Source: CAZBZG01 sp964496245 (GTDB lineage: Bacteria > Planctomycetota > SZUA-567). Taken from it: 6,293 nt of DNA. The translations under genes and the position numbers were made by a program. The notes under the pieces are model-generated. The model did no database searches and was not told the origin of the DNA. It saw only the letters and a list, made by a program, of their open reading frames with translations. This document shows positions 5,438-6,293 of the stretch, in pieces. The stretch covers positions 1 through 6,293 of the forward strand of contig CAZBZG010000276.1 in the NCBI GenBank assembly GCA_964496245.1, given 5' to 3'. How positions within the stretch are numbered: the first letter of the stretch is position 1; each line of letters begins with the position of its first letter.

Positions 5438-5686
5438 GGCGTTATCTAGCGCCAGAACGAAGGAACATCTGCATGTCGCCAAGACGCAAAGGCCGCCAGG
5501 CTTGCTGGCCGCGTTGATCTGCATGCAGGGGCTCTGCGCTCCCAGGGGGGGGAAGCCCGGTCCCCTTTGCGAGCGGTGCGCGGGGCTGTGCGCCTTGGCG
5601 CCTCATTGGGAGGAACGCTGAGACTGTAGCACGTGCACCGGGCAAATCTCCCGCAACCAACGGATGCAGTGTTGGCTGGACATGTG
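5438..5686. other. Intergenic stretch without a convincing gene
   Basis: No open frame here looks like a protein on either strand. It has local inverted repeats, such as GCCAG/CTGGC around a 5-base loop near 5494-5508, and a run of seven G near 5546. It may hold remnants of other dispersed repeats, but no second copy is in the window to show this. Confidence 0.5.
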
Positions 5687-5717
5687 GGGTGCCATGCCCA
5701 CCCTTGGGTGGGTATGC
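5687..5717 (+). repeat. 31-bp palindromic repeat, copy A of an inverted pair
   Basis: It begins GGGTGCCATGCCCACCC and then reads TTGGGTGGGTATGC. The inner part CATGCCCACCC/GGGTGGGTATG is nearly self-complementary with one mismatch. Copy B lies in opposite orientation 61 bp to the right. Family knowledge: open frames reading WAWHPT or GGHGTPH, which this repeat yields, are common spurious translations in PVC genomes. Confidence 0.8.
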
Positions 5718-5778
5718 CTTCTCCTTGGTAGGAGGCAATGATCCATGGGCCGTCGCGATTCTGCAAGGGAGAGCGACC

Positions 5779-5809
5779 GCATGCCCCCCCTTGGGTGGGC
5801 ATGGCACCC
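5779..5809 (-). repeat. 31-bp palindromic repeat, copy B of an inverted pair
   Basis: Read on the minus strand it begins GGGTGCCATGCCCACCC like copy A, then AAGGGGGGGCATGC; the copies differ only around the loop and in the second arm. The pair with its 61-bp spacer (5718-5778) has a REPIN/MITE-like layout. In 5810-5884 I see nothing further. Confidence 0.8.
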
Positions 5810-5884
5810 GACATCCGCCGGTTTCCCTGCTACGGTCTCGGAACGCTGTTGCCCTGCTGCACACGGTGCGGCCAAACGCGGTCG

Positions 5885-6016
5885 TCATGCGTCGTGCAGG
5901 ACCAGAGATTCCGAGGGGATCTCGGGGATGGAGAGAAGCTGCTGATCGTTGGTCAGAAGTATCGCCCGCCCGCCGAGGGCATAGAGGACGGCGTTGGTGT
6001 CCAACACATACGTCAC
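5885..6016 (-). pseudogene. PIN-domain toxin with internal in-frame deletion
   Basis: 43 codons from GTG 6016 to TGA at 5885-5887. It opens VTYVLDTNAVLYALGGR (1-17), the standard PIN N-terminus with its first Asp (Asp6). It passes directly into AILLTNDQQLLSIPEIPSESL (18-38), the standard C-terminal PIN strand and TND motif. A PIN toxin is normally about 120-140 residues, so roughly 80-90 central residues with the second and third acidic positions are missing. The frame is kept and both natural ends are present. The join falls at about 5963-5971, in a GGGC-repeated stretch that could have mediated slippage or recombination. The start overlaps the antitoxin stop by four bases (GTGA), the usual coupling. 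It cannot form a normal nuclease site; it is either a dead toxin or, less likely, an expressed microprotein. Confidence 0.78.
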
Positions 6017-6237
6017 TGCCACTCGTCCCGAATCCTGCGCTGGTATGCGGCCGGATCTTCTCGCAGGCGGATCGATCCCCAGAAGCGGTCCAGGGACGCG
6101 TCCTGTTTGCGCGCGCCATTGGGAGAGATGACGATGAGCAGTTCGGCCTCGCCCTCGGGCACATCCTCCGGCACGTCCATATCCACGTGCAGGTGACGAT
6201 CCTTGGGAATCGTGACGTTTTGCCGTATCGTCTTCAT
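6013..6237 (-). CDS. Antitoxin of the PIN module with broken toxin
   Basis: 74 aa. It begins MKTIRQNVTIPKDRHLHVDMDVPEDVPEG, then EAELLIVISPNG, a beta-rich N-terminal part, and ends with a helical, Trp-containing region SLDRFWGSIRLREDPAAYQRRIRDEWQ that would bind a toxin. Family knowledge: proteins opening K-T-x-x-Q-x-x-x-I/V-P-x-D-R-x-L-x-x-D, followed by P-E-D-x-P-x-G-E-A-E and paired with a PIN gene starting T-Y-V-L-D-T-N, are common addiction-module antitoxins in PVC-type and cyanobacterial genomes. The start at 6237 is chosen for the GGAGG at 6244-6248 (6-base spacing); the frame stays open to 6282. It overlaps the toxin remnant by four bases. It looks intact although its partner is not. 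Its promoter is beyond or at the window edge. Confidence 0.78.
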   Translation of the reverse strand: MKTIRQNVTIPKDRHLHVDMDVPEDVPEGEAELLIVISPNGARKQDASLDRFWGSIRLREDPAAYQRRIRDEWQ

Positions 6238-6254
6238 CGCGTGCCTCCGTGGCA

Positions 6255-6293
6255 AGCCGGCCTGTTCCCGCGGCGCAGACAATCCTGCCGGCT
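6255..6293. repeat. Short inverted repeat upstream of the antitoxin
   Basis: AGCCGGC (6255-6261) is the inverse of GCCGGCT (6287-6293). It lies upstream of the antitoxin gene and ends at the window edge, so it may be part of an operator or a longer palindrome. Seven GC-rich bases could also occur by chance. Confidence 0.35.

Noticed and set aside
5442..6164. Minus-strand open frame over the repeat region and toxin remnant
   Set aside because: It passes through the palindromic repeats and is out of frame with the recognisable PIN remnant; composition is that of repeat translation.
1..6293. The whole window as one undescribed defence or metabolic system
   Set aside because: Genes are in separate, opposed transcription units with unrelated known families; only the addiction modules share a theme, and nothing links them functionally to the sulfatases or DUF4139 protein.
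1..6293. tRNA genes, insertion sequences, riboswitches
   Set aside because: No cloverleaf, transposase frame or conserved riboswitch core was recognised on either strand.

Overview
The window is high-GC bacterial DNA, with genes spaced by repeat-rich intergenic DNA. The end of one sulfatase, a complete second sulfatase with a Cys-type formylglycine motif, a secreted DUF4139 protein, many PIN-domain addiction modules and dispersed palindromic repeats together suggest a PVC-type bacterium (Planctomycetota, Lentisphaerota, Kiritimatiellota or a similar lineage). This is an inference from gene content; there is no rRNA or marker gene to settle it.

Layout. The last 70 codons of a sulfatase run rightward off the left edge (2-214). 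It converges on a leftward gene for a signal-peptide-bearing DUF4139 protein (506-2053). The gap between them holds two near-identical 111-bp repeats, built of consecutive perfect or near-perfect stem-loops. Next comes a leftward PIN toxin/small antitoxin pair in toxin-first order (2443-2895, then 2254-2442). It starts at a clear sigma70-type promoter. Divergent from it, with its own TTGACA-17-TATAGG promoter, is a complete sulfatase resembling heparan N-sulfatases (3102-4553). It converges on a leftward vapBC operon (vapB 5032-5376, vapC 4631-5032), and the same hairpin repeat family sits in the gap. The vapBC promoter is near consensus, with a palindrome over its -10. About 450 bp without a gene follow, holding an inverted pair of 31-bp palindromic repeats. 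The right edge has a third addiction module: an intact 74-aa antitoxin (6013-6237) overlapping a PIN toxin reading frame that has lost its middle (5885-6016). Only the N-terminal and C-terminal PIN motifs remain, joined in frame in 43 codons.

How the genes relate. The two sulfatases fit a sulfated-polysaccharide-degrading lifestyle. The three addiction modules are all on the minus strand, are unrelated to each other in antitoxin type, and lie between metabolic genes in repeat-rich gaps. I see no evidence that these genes form one new defence or metabolic system. The points most worth a second look are the internally deleted toxin, the chained-hairpin repeats that occupy both convergent gaps, and the toxin-first PIN pair whose conserved-looking C-terminus encodes a full anti-16S ribosome binding site.
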